Below are positions 16,460 to 23,722 of a stretch of 32,700 nucleotides of DNA, piece by piece. Positions within the stretch are counted from its first letter, which is position 1, and every line of letters starts with the position of its first letter. The position numbers and the translations under genes were made by a program. Origin of the DNA: Fermentibacter sp964564435 (GTDB lineage: Bacteria > Fermentibacterota > Fermentibacteria > Fermentibacterales > Fermentibacteraceae); NCBI GenBank assembly GCA_964564435.1, contig CAZMAT010000020.1, positions 1-32,700 of the forward strand. The letters are read 5' to 3'. The notes beneath the pieces were generated by a model, which did not search any database, was not told where the DNA came from, and worked only from the letters and a program-made list of their open reading frames with translations.

Positions 16460-17230
16460 TCAGCGCTTTTTCGAGAGTCTGTCCCTGACCTTGTCAGACG
16501 TGAGTTCCCGCAGAGCATCGGTTGCCACCCAGCGGGCGGCCCTCGCGCCGGCATCGCCGCCGCGCTCCCCGCCCGCCCGCACGTTCGCGGCGTCGCGGAT
16601 CCTCTCCGCGCACCCGACCGCTGCCGAATTGAGCGCTGCATTCCGCTTGCCGATGTTCCGGAGCGCCCAGTTCACGGCCTTCTTCACGAAGTTCCGGTCG
16701 TCGGAGGCTCCACGCTCGATATGGTCCAGGAGCGTCACGAAATCGTCGTCCGACGCCTTTTTGTCATGCACTGCAAGGCCTGCCATCATCGCGAAGCCCG
16801 CCCGTTTCACCCATTCCTCTTCCCGCCCGGCCCACTCCGCGGCCTTCCCCCAGGCATGCGGAGTCAGGTCGAACAGGCTCGTGGTCGCCTGGTCGCAGAT
16901 GTCCCACGAGTCGAATCCCGCCGCCCAGGCCTCCATCTGCGGGGCGGTCACGGAGGCGGGATCGTCGACGAAGCAGGCCAGAAGCCGGGCCTCGTGGTTG
17001 CCCGTCTCCCATAGCGCGAGGGCGAGGCCGTGATCGGTTCCGATGCGCGCCGCCATCCTGCGGATCTCGTAGGCCGAGACACCGAAGGCATCAGCGGTGT
17101 TGATCCCGTATCTCGACATCCCGGCCCGGGCTTCCTCGCTGCCCATGCCCCGAAGTTCCTCGAGGATTTCCTCCGTTAGGCCTTTGTCGGAAGGGGCATC
17201 CCCGGAGCTGGATTTCCTGTCTTTCTTCAT
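16460..17230 (-). CDS. DNA alkylation repair protein, AlkD-like HEAT-repeat glycosylase
   Basis: The 256-residue protein is all-helical and matches the AlkD family: M-S-R-Y-G-I-N-T near the start, G-L-A-L-A-L-W-E-T-G-N-H-E-A-R-L-L-A, D-S-W-D-I-C-D-Q, W-V-K-R-A-G-F-A-M-M-A and N-F-V-K-K-A-V-N-W-A-L-R-N-I-G-K. AlkD-type glycosylases remove cationic alkylated purines without base flipping, using Trp, Asp and Arg residues on the concave surface; W and D residues are present at those positions in the motifs above. The start at 17230 (M-K-K) has GGAG seven bases upstream. ATG at 17248 and TTG at 17257 are less well placed. The exported esterase-like gene starts 37 bp downstream, so the two may share a transcript. 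Confidence 0.85.
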   Translation of the reverse strand: MKKDRKSSSGDAPSDKGLTEEILEELRGMGSEEARAGMSRYGINTADAFGVSAYEIRRMAARIGTDHGLALALWETGNHEARLLACFVDDPASVTAPQMEAWAAGFDSWDICDQATTSLFDLTPHAWGKAAEWAGREEEWVKRAGFAMMAGLAVHDKKASDDDFVTLLDHIERGASDDRNFVKKAVNWALRNIGKRNAALNSAAVGCAERIRDAANVRAGGERGGDAGARAARWVATDALRELTSDKVRDRLSKKR

Positions 17231-17881
17231 TCCGGACTCCGATCCCATCTGTTCCAAACCACCTTGCAGCCATACGGATGTGCAGCAGTCACTCCGGCAC
17301 GAACCGAAGCGCTTGCATTCCTATGGACAATATAGGTCTGCCGGACGGAGAGCCGTTCGATTGCAAGGCAGATGCCAGCCGGCGACGGTTCCCGGGAAGA
17401 ATGATGCTGCTTCGGTAGTGGCCGAGTCAGGACTAACAGTAAAAGCGGTCTTGTCGGATGGGGCCATGGCGGAACAGAGCAGGTATCCGCTCGAGGTTAG
17501 TATACGGAGCGTGAGGCTCGTTCCGGAGAACTCCGGGGAGTACGGTTCGGAGCGGTCTGCGACGGTCTCGATGTCCAGCAGATGGGTTGTTCGTCCTGGA
17601 CGCTGCGTAAGCGGGTCCGGCAGGTCGCGGATGACAGGCGATCCGGAACAAATCCCTCGATCTGCTGCAATTTGCCTGTATTCCAGAAGCATTCTGACGC
17701 AGTCTCGAGCGGCCATGTTCACGGCTTCGGGGTTCCAGTTCAGTAGCTCTCACAGGTTCGGCATGCATCGACGGTGATCGCGACTCCTGTGCATGCCTTT
17801 GACATGTCGGTATGTTCTTTCCGCCGGGAGTTCCGGGAGTCATGTCCATGATGCGCATCAGCGCAGGACAGGAGGCTTGCC
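17231..17881. other. 650-bp stretch with no confident gene
   Basis: Base composition is uneven and somewhat less GC-rich than the flanks. On the minus strand an open frame of 133 codons (17321-17722) begins with a plausible helical stretch (M-A-A-R-D-C-V-R-M-L-L-E-Y-R-Q-I-A-A-D-R), but the rest looks random, there is no ribosome-binding site, and I recognise no family. It may be a remnant of an accessory gene. The last 60 bp hold the leader of the peptidase gene. Confidence 0.4.
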
Positions 17882-19576
17882 ATGAGCCCGAGGAATTCGT
17901 CATCGGCAGCACATGGGCATACACCATTACCTGATAGACGCGGCCGGGAGCGCAGCGACGGCCCTGCGGGCGCCTCGCCCCGCCTGACGATCCTTCTGCT
18001 GTCTGCTGTGTTTCTCTGCGGAACCGCCCATGCCGTTCCGACACACTTCTCCTCGCGGTCCGAGCCCTGCGGGCAGAGCGGCCTGCTCCCCGATTCGGCG
18101 AGCCTCCGCGCGATGATCGAAATGGCCGAGTCCCTCGGCGAGTCCGGGCTGCTGCACGGTGAAGGTTTCCCGCAGCTTCCCGGAGACACCGGGAATCCAG
18201 GCCGGGAAAAGGCCTGGACCCTGATGTTCTACGACGATGCCGACTTCTATGGAGCCTTCGACCCGTTCGACGACTTCTGCAGCGAGGCGGCCTCCTCCCC
18301 CTGTCTCGACGTGGTCGTCCTCCGGGATGTCGAGAACGGCCCCGCCGCTCTGTGGTACGTCGATCCCTCGCACGAACCGGTCATGCTCCTTAAGCTCGGC
18401 GAACTCGATATGGGCGACGGGGCGACCCTCTCAGACTTCATAGTGTGGGCAAAGCAGCACTATCCGGCCGACCGGTACATAATGACGATGTACGACCACG
18501 GCGGCGGCTGGTGGGGAGCGTGCATCGACGAGACGAGCGGCGGCGACCTGCTCTACATGGAGGAGATCCACCAGGCCATCTCCGAGAGCGGAGGGCTCGA
18601 CATCCTCTGCTTCACCGCACCCTGTCTTATGGGCGCTCTCGAGTCGGTGTACGAGCTGCGCGACTGTGTGGATGTCTACATCGGGAGCGAGAACGTCAGC
18701 GGCTATCAGTACTGGTTCGATACGATCGTCGATCTCTGCGAAGCGCTGAACAGCCCGGACCCCCTCTCCAACGAGGATATCGCGTCGATCGTTGTCCAGG
18801 CCGTCCTGGACAACGCGCCTCCCGAGTACGAGTCGTTCATGACCATGAGCGCGACGGATCCCGAGGCAACGGAGGATCTGGTCGCGCATATCGACGAACT
18901 GGCCGTATACATGACCGCCCATATCGAGGAACTCGGAGCCGGTGTCCAGACGGTCCGCAACTCGACCTGGGAGATGGGCTCCATCTATTCCGGGGACCTC
19001 AACGAAGTCGATCTGATAGACTTCCTTGTGATGTACTACGCCGTGGAAACCGACCCGTTCGTCCTCGGCAAGATAGGAGAGATCCTCTCGGCCTTCTTCC
19101 CGGTCGTGACCTGCGAGGTGCACGGCTCGGGCCAGAGCAGGAGCCACGGGCTCTCGATCTCGTTCCCGGAGGACCGGTCGGTTTTCCAGGACTATTACAC
19201 CCTCCTCGACCTGGATTTCGCCGACGACACGTCCTGGGACGAGTTCCTGAACGCCTTCTACGACTTCCAGGAGACAGGCATCCAGGGGAGTGCCGGCCTT
19301 GGCCGCATCATGCTTTCCGTCAGCCCCAACCCGTTCACGTCCGCCGCATCGATCGGGTTCTCGTGCCCGACCGGCGGATCGGTGACGATGAGGGTCCACG
19401 ACTGCGCGGGCAGGATAGTCGCGGTCCTGTTCGACGGCAGCCTCGAGAGCGGTGAGCACAGCCTCGCATGGGACGGCACGGGCGGAGACGGACAACCTCT
19501 CCCGTCCGGCATCTATGTCTGCACTCTGGATTCCGGCGGCCTGACGGCGACGGCGGAGGTGCTCATCCTCCGTTGA
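17882..19576 (+). CDS. clostripain-family (C11) cysteine peptidase, exported, with C-terminal sorting domain
   Basis: The 564-residue preprotein has a late signal peptide (hydrophobic core about residues 35-51, after a long Arg-rich start). The C11 catalytic domain begins A-W-T-L-M-F-Y-D-D-A-D. The catalytic His is H206 in M-Y-D-H-G-G-G-W and the catalytic Cys is C248 in F-T-A-P-C-L-M-G. Clostripain-type enzymes cleave after basic residues or process themselves. The C terminus (about 480-564) is a FlgD-like/type IX-type sorting domain with S-V-S-P-N-P-F-T, A-G-R-I-V-A-V-L-F-D-G, L-A-W-D-G-T and L-P-S-G-I-Y-V-C. The ATG at 17882 has GGAGG eight bases upstream. It probably acts outside the cell or on the surface. 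Confidence 0.88.
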   Translation: MSPRNSSSAAHGHTPLPDRRGRERSDGPAGASPRLTILLLSAVFLCGTAHAVPTHFSSRSEPCGQSGLLPDSASLRAMIEMAESLGESGLLHGEGFPQLPGDTGNPGREKAWTLMFYDDADFYGAFDPFDDFCSEAASSPCLDVVVLRDVENGPAALWYVDPSHEPVMLLKLGELDMGDGATLSDFIVWAKQHYPADRYIMTMYDHGGGWWGACIDETSGGDLLYMEEIHQAISESGGLDILCFTAPCLMGALESVYELRDCVDVYIGSENVSGYQYWFDTIVDLCEALNSPDPLSNEDIASIVVQAVLDNAPPEYESFMTMSATDPEATEDLVAHIDELAVYMTAHIEELGAGVQTVRNSTWEMGSIYSGDLNEVDLIDFLVMYYAVETDPFVLGKIGEILSAFFPVVTCEVHGSGQSRSHGLSISFPEDRSVFQDYYTLLDLDFADDTSWDEFLNAFYDFQETGIQGSAGLGRIMLSVSPNPFTSAASIGFSCPTGGSVTMRVHDCAGRIVAVLFDGSLESGEHSLAWDGTGGDGQPLPSGIYVCTLDSGGLTATAEVLILR

Positions 19577-19654
19577 CGTGACAGGTTCAGAAGCGCGCCC
19601 ATAGTATGAGGCACAGGAGGCCACGAGGTCGCATATCCCTGCCTGCACGATGCC

Positions 19655-19775
19655 TACCGCCTTCGGAGCAGGACACTCCCGGTCGGGACCTGCACCGACC
19701 TTCCCCGCAGATTCTGAAGATCCAACGGTAAGGCGCCGATCGAACGTCGTTCCTGCGCAACCCGTCGAACCTGCA
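19655..19775 (-). pseudogene. decayed remnant of an MntA-like nucleotidyltransferase gene
   Basis: Read on the minus strand, 19687-19752 aligns with the central part of the intact mntA-like gene at 21430-21714 at about four of five bases. The restored peptide is G-A-L-P-L-D-L-Q-N-L-R-G-R-S-V-Q-V-P-T, against G-A-F-L-L-D-L-Q-D-L-L-G-R-P-V-Q-V-L-T in the intact copy. A 2-base gap just before G-A-L breaks the frame. The similarity fades on both sides, and the catalytic G-S-x-D-x-D part is not recognisable. The remnant lies in a 340-bp gap (19577-19917) that otherwise shows no gene. Confidence 0.65.
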
Positions 19776-19917
19776 CGGTAGCCTGAGCTGCTCGATCTGC
19801 CGGAGCAGGTTCTCGGGGTGCACGGGCGAAGGGCGGCAACCGGGACGGCAGGTAGTTACGGAGAGGGAGCTGAGGGGGCTAAGTAGGGCTCCTGATCAGA
19901 ACAGGTAGTCGAACCAT

Positions 19918-20814
19918 CTATCGGAAAGAGCCCATCCATTCTTCCGGCAGCCGTCCGTCCAGAATCAGCCGCACACGCGTCCTGGCTTGCTCGGAATCGC
20001 CTGTGCCGAACCTGACGGAATCGGTGTGGCTGCGTAGCGCACCGAGCAGGCAGACAGCCTTCATTACCGCCGGAATCTCCCCGGCCGCGACTCCGAGCGC
20101 TGAGAAGTAGGCTGCGACGGATTCCCGGGCATGGTCCCTGATAATCCACCATGGAGCCGGATCGGGTTCGATCCCCCACCAGTCAATGTAGTCGAGATCC
20201 ATGTAGCTGCATCCCACATGAAGGTACTCGGGATCAAGCAGTGCAAAGCTCCCGTCCGGTCTTCGGAGAATGTTCCCGGTATGCACATCGCCGTGGATGT
20301 AGGTCGTGAAGCCGGAGTTGAGCGGCTCGAGGATGTCAGAACAGGCTTTCTCCTGTCGATGTAAACCCAGGATGCCGAGATGACAATCCACCTCTCCGTC
20401 GATGAACTCCCCTATCGAGCGATACTCCCTGTCCGTGTATCTCGAGTAAAGCGGAAGCGTGCCCGCGTTGCCCAAGTGCCAGCGGGCCAGCCTGTCAAAG
20501 AAGAGAGGCAGCTCATCACGGTTGGCCTCGCGCAGAGTGGAGCCTGGTATCCACTCCAGGACCGCCATCGATCCCCCCTCGCAGCGGAAAAACTCTCGCA
20601 GCGGCTGAAGCGCGAGGAAGGGGCTGTCAGGAAAACGCTCGAGGGTTCTGATGGCTTTATCGGCACGGTTGGCGCCCTTGGGGATGAAGCGGAGAACCAT
20701 CGGACCGGACGGACTCCGGGCTCGCCACGAACCTTCGCCGATCCTGATGATAGACTCCGGATCGATCGCAAGGTGGTGGCCGATAATAATGTCTTTCAGC
20801 GCGGTCGATTCCAT
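19918..20814 (-). CDS. APH/choline-kinase-like phosphotransferase
   Basis: The 298-residue protein carries the aminoglycoside phosphotransferase-family catalytic loop H-G-D-V-H-T-G-N at 174-181 (catalytic D176) and the metal-binding L-L-D-P-E-Y with D194. The N-terminal lobe includes V-L-R-F-I-P-K-G (nucleotide-binding Lys) and A-V-L-E-W-I-P-G-S-T-L. Members phosphorylate small molecules such as aminoglycosides, choline, homoserine or sugars. The sequence does not say which. The ATG at 20814 has GGAGGT ten bases upstream. The frame extends to 20886 but the extra residues (D-S-S-A-P-R-S-S-R-S) look non-coding. It stands alone in an accessory stretch between the nucleotidyltransferase remnant and the toxin-antitoxin pair, so acquisition by transfer is possible. 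Confidence 0.83.
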   Translation of the reverse strand: MESTALKDIIIGHHLAIDPESIIRIGEGSWRARSPSGPMVLRFIPKGANRADKAIRTLERFPDSPFLALQPLREFFRCEGGSMAVLEWIPGSTLREANRDELPLFFDRLARWHLGNAGTLPLYSRYTDREYRSIGEFIDGEVDCHLGILGLHRQEKACSDILEPLNSGFTTYIHGDVHTGNILRRPDGSFALLDPEYLHVGCSYMDLDYIDWWGIEPDPAPWWIIRDHARESVAAYFSALGVAAGEIPAVMKAVCLLGALRSHTDSVRFGTGDSEQARTRVRLILDGRLPEEWMGSFR

Positions 20815-21102
20815 GTGCCCGCTCACCTCCGGCGCTGAACGACTTGACCGGGGAGCCGAGGAATCGCACCGATCATGGTCAGACATGCTTCATGGTTCGC
20901 AACCTGCGCCCGCCTCTTTCGTCGCTTTCAGAGTCTTTACCATGCGCAGGAGCACTGCCTGCCTCTTCTCCCGGACAACCGAAGCCGACAAACCTGTCCG
21001 ATACCCCGCACCCTCTCCTGTCGGGAACGACATAGCAGGAACGCATGAAGCCGGACCGTGCTTCTTCGGCAAGGTGGTGAGGACTCGTCTGAGAATAGCG
21101 GA
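20815..21102. other. intergenic stretch without a supported gene
   Basis: These 288 bp lie upstream of the phosphotransferase gene and downstream of the broken hepT. I see only short frames without ribosome-binding sites, no repeats and no clear promoter. Confidence 0.4.
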
Positions 21103-21433
21103 TCAGAGGGAGGCGGACAAAGCCTCCAGGCTTCTCTTCAGTGCGGGCAGGCGTACCTCGACGACCTGCCAGACCAGTTCGACATCCACACCGAGATAAT
21201 CGTGCACCACGATGTTGCGGAGCCCGAGATGCCCCGCCACTCTATCTCGGGGTGCCCGGAACGGATATCCTCAGGGACTCTGGAAACAGACTCATACATG
21301 ACCTGGAGATTCCGTATCACGGCATCCTTATCAGCCCTGAAGACATGAACGCATCCCTGCCACCTTCCGTGTATGCAAGGATACGCTCGATGCAGTCCAG
21401 CGCATGCCTTACGAACACTGCCGGATCCTTCAC
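21103..21433 (-). pseudogene. hepT: HepT-like RNase toxin gene interrupted by two single-base frameshifts
   Basis: The locus begins with GTG at 21433, overlapping the stop of the nucleotidyltransferase gene as GTGA, the usual coupling of this pair. Its reading frame breaks twice. Adding one G to the GGG at 21335-21337 and one G to the GGG at 21223-21225 restores a 110-residue HepT protein ending at 21103. The restored protein holds D-A-V-I-R-N-L-Q-V, H-P-E-I-E-W-R-G-I-S-G and the catalytic R-x4-H-x-Y motif (R73, H78, Y80) in L-R-N-I-V-V-H-D-Y. HepT is a HEPN-type RNase toxin whose motif tyrosine is AMPylated by MntA. Both breaks are loss of one G from a four-G run, so either sequencing error or toxin inactivation would explain them. 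Confidence 0.8.
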
Positions 21434-21714
21434 AGGTTGACCGCCTCCCGGAGAGCATTCGATCTGATCTCCGGATGCAGGGCTTTCTCGGTCAGCACCT
21501 GCACCGGCCTTCCCAGCAGATCCTGGAGATCCAGAAGGAAGGCCCCCAGATCGAACAGTGTTCCTGTCCCATCCAGATCGGCGATTAGGTCTACATCGCT
21601 GTCTGGACCGGCGGAATCCCTGCTCATGGAACCGAACAGCCGCACCCGGCGGACATGATGCCTGCGAGCAAGATCGAGTATCCGGCTCCGGTTTATGACG
21701 ATGAGCTGGTCCAT
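21430..21714 (-). CDS. mntA: MntA-like minimal nucleotidyltransferase antitoxin
   Basis: The 94-residue protein is a minimal nucleotidyltransferase. The catalytic signature is R-L-F-G-S-M (G28, S29) followed by S-D-V-D-L (D40, D42). In characterised pairs this enzyme adds AMP units to the tyrosine of the HepT R-x4-H-x-Y motif and so neutralises the toxin. The GTGA overlap with the downstream hepT frame fits that pairing. The ATG at 21714 has GGGGAG seven bases upstream. A good sigma-70-type promoter lies at 21739-21767. A decayed relative lies about 1.7 kb away at 19655-19775 in the same orientation. All catalytic residues are intact here even though the toxin frame is broken. Confidence 0.88.
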   Translation of the reverse strand: MDQLIVINRSRILDLARRHHVRRVRLFGSMSRDSAGPDSDVDLIADLDGTGTLFDLGAFLLDLQDLLGRPVQVLTEKALHPEIRSNALREAVNL

Positions 21715-21738
21715 CAGGCACTCCCCTTCTCTATATCA

Positions 21739-21767
21739 AGATAGCGCCGGATGAAGAGGATTTCAAG
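21739..21767 (-). promoter_or_regulatory. sigma-70-type promoter for mntA-hepT
   Basis: On the minus strand TTGAAA (21767-21762) and TATCTT (21744-21739) are separated by 17 bp, matching the consensus at 5 of 6 and 4 of 6 positions. An imperfect palindrome, CTATATCAAGATAG on the plus strand at 21732-21745, covers the -10 and could be an operator for autoregulation (inference). Confidence 0.55.
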
Positions 21768-21857
21768 TAAGGCGCCTGACGGATCGCAAGCCAGCAGTCG
21801 GAATTGACCGGATGCATCAGATATGCTTGTATGGATTGCATTCAAGTCGAGATGAAG

Positions 21858-21933
21858 TGGCTCCCCGGCGAGGACTTGAACCTCGAACCTAGTGGTTAAC
21901 AGCCACCCGCTCTGCCGATTGAGCTACCGGGGA
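21858..21933 (-). tRNA. tRNA-Asn (anticodon GTT), CCA encoded
   Basis: The minus strand folds into a complete cloverleaf: acceptor TCCCCGG/CCGGGGA, D arm GCTC/GAGC, anticodon loop CTGTTAA with anticodon GTT, T arm CGAGG/CCTCG with TTCAAGT loop, discriminator G and encoded CCA at 21860-21858. A promoter lies directly upstream at 21949-21977. The 3' end faces the mntA-hepT module. Confidence 0.97.
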
Positions 21934-21948
21934 ACCGTGAGGCCCGTG

Positions 21949-21977
21949 ACAATAGACAAAGAGAGCGGTCTCGTCAA
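21949..21977 (-). promoter_or_regulatory. sigma-70-type promoter of tRNA-Asn
   Basis: TTGACG (21977-21972) and TATTGT (21954-21949) are spaced 17 bp on the minus strand, and the predicted transcription start is about 10 bases before the tRNA. The -35 box overlaps the TGA stop codon of the histidine kinase gene, so the tRNA can be transcribed on its own or by read-through from the operon. Confidence 0.65.
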
Positions 21978-22813
21978 TCAGATCCATGCTCCGTGCCAGC
22001 CAGCGGCAGGCGGACCGTCATGGTCGTGCCGCGGCCATCTTCGCTCTCGGCCGAGATGGTTCCACCGTGGCGCTCGACGATCTGGCGCACGAGCGAAAGA
22101 CCCAGGCCGAGCCCGCCGTCGGGGTTTCTGCGGGCCTGACGGCCTCGGTACAGGAAATCGAAGATGTGCGGCAGATCCTCGGAAGGTATCCCGATGCCGT
22201 CGTCAGCCACCCTCACGACGGCCATGCCGTCCTCTGTCAGAACGGAAACACCGATCCTCCCGCCCTCCGATCCGTACTTGAAGGCGTTCATCACGAGATT
22301 GGTGACGACGCGCCGGAGGAAGCTCGGAGAGCCCATGACGGCAACCGGTTCGGACGGGATCGTACCCGTCAGGGTCCTGCCCTTCTGGGTGACGAGGGGT
22401 TCCCACAGGTGGATGATCCCGCTGCAGAGGGCAGCCAGGTCGATCTTCTCGGACTGCACCTCGTAGAGCTTCGAGGCCAGCGTGCCCAGATCCAGGATGT
22501 CGTCCACAAGCGGAAGAAGCTCCTCCGCCCTCAGGCGGGCCTTCTGTACCATCTCGCGGGCGCGCACCGGCTCGGCGTCGAGATAGCTGTCGCTAACGGT
22601 GGACAGAAGCGCCACCATCGCCGACAGCGGGCTCTTCAGCTCGTGGCCGAGTATTCTGAGTATGTCGGCCGGAGACGGCTCGTCGCTCGACAGGAACTCG
22701 TCGAGCATACCCCGCACCTCTGCTAGCCCGGGCACCGAATCGCCGCAGCCCGCCTCGGCTTCGACAAGCCTGTCCCGAGCAGCCTGCAGGAGCGCCCATG
22801 GATCATCCCGCAT
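21974..22813 (-). CDS. soluble sensor histidine kinase
   Basis: The 279-residue protein has a short N-terminal region without membrane segments or a recognisable sensor domain. The HisKA helix pair has H57 in I-L-G-H-E-L-K-S-P-L, and the HATPase domain has N-L-V-M-N-A-F-K-Y, D-D-G-I-G-I-P and G-G-L-G-L-G-L-S-L. No response regulator is adjacent, so its partner lies elsewhere. Its ATG overlaps the end of the flippase-like gene by 11 bp, so it is the last gene of the glycan operon that starts at 27588. It may couple envelope-glycan production to a signal, or simply ride in the operon (inference). Confidence 0.9.
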   Translation of the reverse strand: MRDDPWALLQAARDRLVEAEAGCGDSVPGLAEVRGMLDEFLSSDEPSPADILRILGHELKSPLSAMVALLSTVSDSYLDAEPVRAREMVQKARLRAEELLPLVDDILDLGTLASKLYEVQSEKIDLAALCSGIIHLWEPLVTQKGRTLTGTIPSEPVAVMGSPSFLRRVVTNLVMNAFKYGSEGGRIGVSVLTEDGMAVVRVADDGIGIPSEDLPHIFDFLYRGRQARRNPDGGLGLGLSLVRQIVERHGGTISAESEDGRGTTMTVRLPLAGTEHGSD

Positions 22814-23714
22814 CGATCCTTCCCTTCGATTCGATTCTCCACCAGATGGAAGCCGCTGCCGCCAGAAAGAGCTCGGATACGACGGTGATCCCCCGCATCA
22901 TAACAGATGCCACCGCGACCTCATCGACACCGAGAGCGCCGCCCAGGGCCAAGACAGTGAGAGTCTCTCTCACTCCTACTCCGGCAGGGCTGAAGAAAAA
23001 GAATGCTCCCGCGAGCCCTCCGAGGTAATACCCGGATGAGGCTGCCAGCAAACCCTGGATGGAGGATCCGCCCACGGGGGCCGGGAGGATGAGGAAGAAG
23101 GCGATTCCGTGCAGCGAAGACGCCAGCAGTGCGACAACGCCCGTCAAGAGATGCCTGCCGTACCCTGGGAGCATTTCGAGAGGCGGCTTCCCGAAAACAC
23201 GGAGGACGAGTCTTGAAACCCATCCGAACACGCCAGGTGAAGTCATCAGCAGGATCAGGGCGGAAAAGCACGCCGTCAGACCGGGGACCCATCTCGGGAG
23301 GTTGCCCTGAATCCGGGCCAGCCCGGCGAGGACGAGGCACGAAGCGGCCCCGAGGGTGAGCCCGTATTCGACCGCCGTGGCTCCTGCTATCCTCCGTCTC
23401 TCGACGCCGGGGTACGCCGTGAGCCTCACCGCTACCAGCCCGGCGTTTCCCGGCAGGTATCGGCCGAGATAGGACAGGAACCAGGTACTCGCTTCATAGC
23501 CGGGAGAGGACCCGAAGCCGAAACCGCCGGTGAGCAGCCTCCAGACGTTGAAGCGCAGGCAGTAGCCGGCAAGGACGAAAACGGCTGCCAAGGCGATCCT
23601 GAGCAGAGAGATGGAGTTCAGAGCCTCCCCGAGCCCGGCCGTGTTCTTCATTGCGTAGATCGCTGCAGAAACGAGAACGAGGGCGTAGAAGGAAACCCTC
23701 AGGATCTTCCTCAT
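22803..23714 (-). CDS. AglD/UPF0104-type membrane protein (lysylphosphatidylglycerol synthase-like TM domain)
   Basis: The 303-residue protein has about eight membrane segments and the motifs of this flippase-like family: F-L-S-Y-L-G-R-Y-L-P-G-N-A-G, R-R-R-I-A-G-A-T-A-V-E-Y near the middle, and F-F-F-F-S-P-A-G-V-G-V-R-E near residue 240. The family includes the membrane part of MprF and archaeal AglD, and many members sit in glycan loci, where they probably move or support lipid-linked intermediates. The start at 23714 (M-R-K-I-L-R-V), 8 bp after the stop of the upstream gene, is preferred. The frame extends to 23789 inside that gene. It overlaps the histidine kinase gene by 11 bp. Confidence 0.82.
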   Translation of the reverse strand: MRKILRVSFYALVLVSAAIYAMKNTAGLGEALNSISLLRIALAAVFVLAGYCLRFNVWRLLTGGFGFGSSPGYEASTWFLSYLGRYLPGNAGLVAVRLTAYPGVERRRIAGATAVEYGLTLGAASCLVLAGLARIQGNLPRWVPGLTACFSALILLMTSPGVFGWVSRLVLRVFGKPPLEMLPGYGRHLLTGVVALLASSLHGIAFFLILPAPVGGSSIQGLLAASSGYYLGGLAGAFFFFSPAGVGVRETLTVLALGGALGVDEVAVASVMMRGITVVSELFLAAAASIWWRIESKGRIDAG

Positions 23715-23722
23715 GCGAGGCC

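Noticed and set aside
17321..17722. 133-codon minus-strand gene
   Set aside because: No ribosome-binding site, no family recognised and only the first 25 residues look protein-like; kept only as a possible remnant.
21434..21933. Integrated mobile island at tRNA-Asn
   Set aside because: Although a toxin-antitoxin pair and a pseudogene lie beside the tRNA, no integrase and no repeat of the tRNA 3' end in a suitable place was found.
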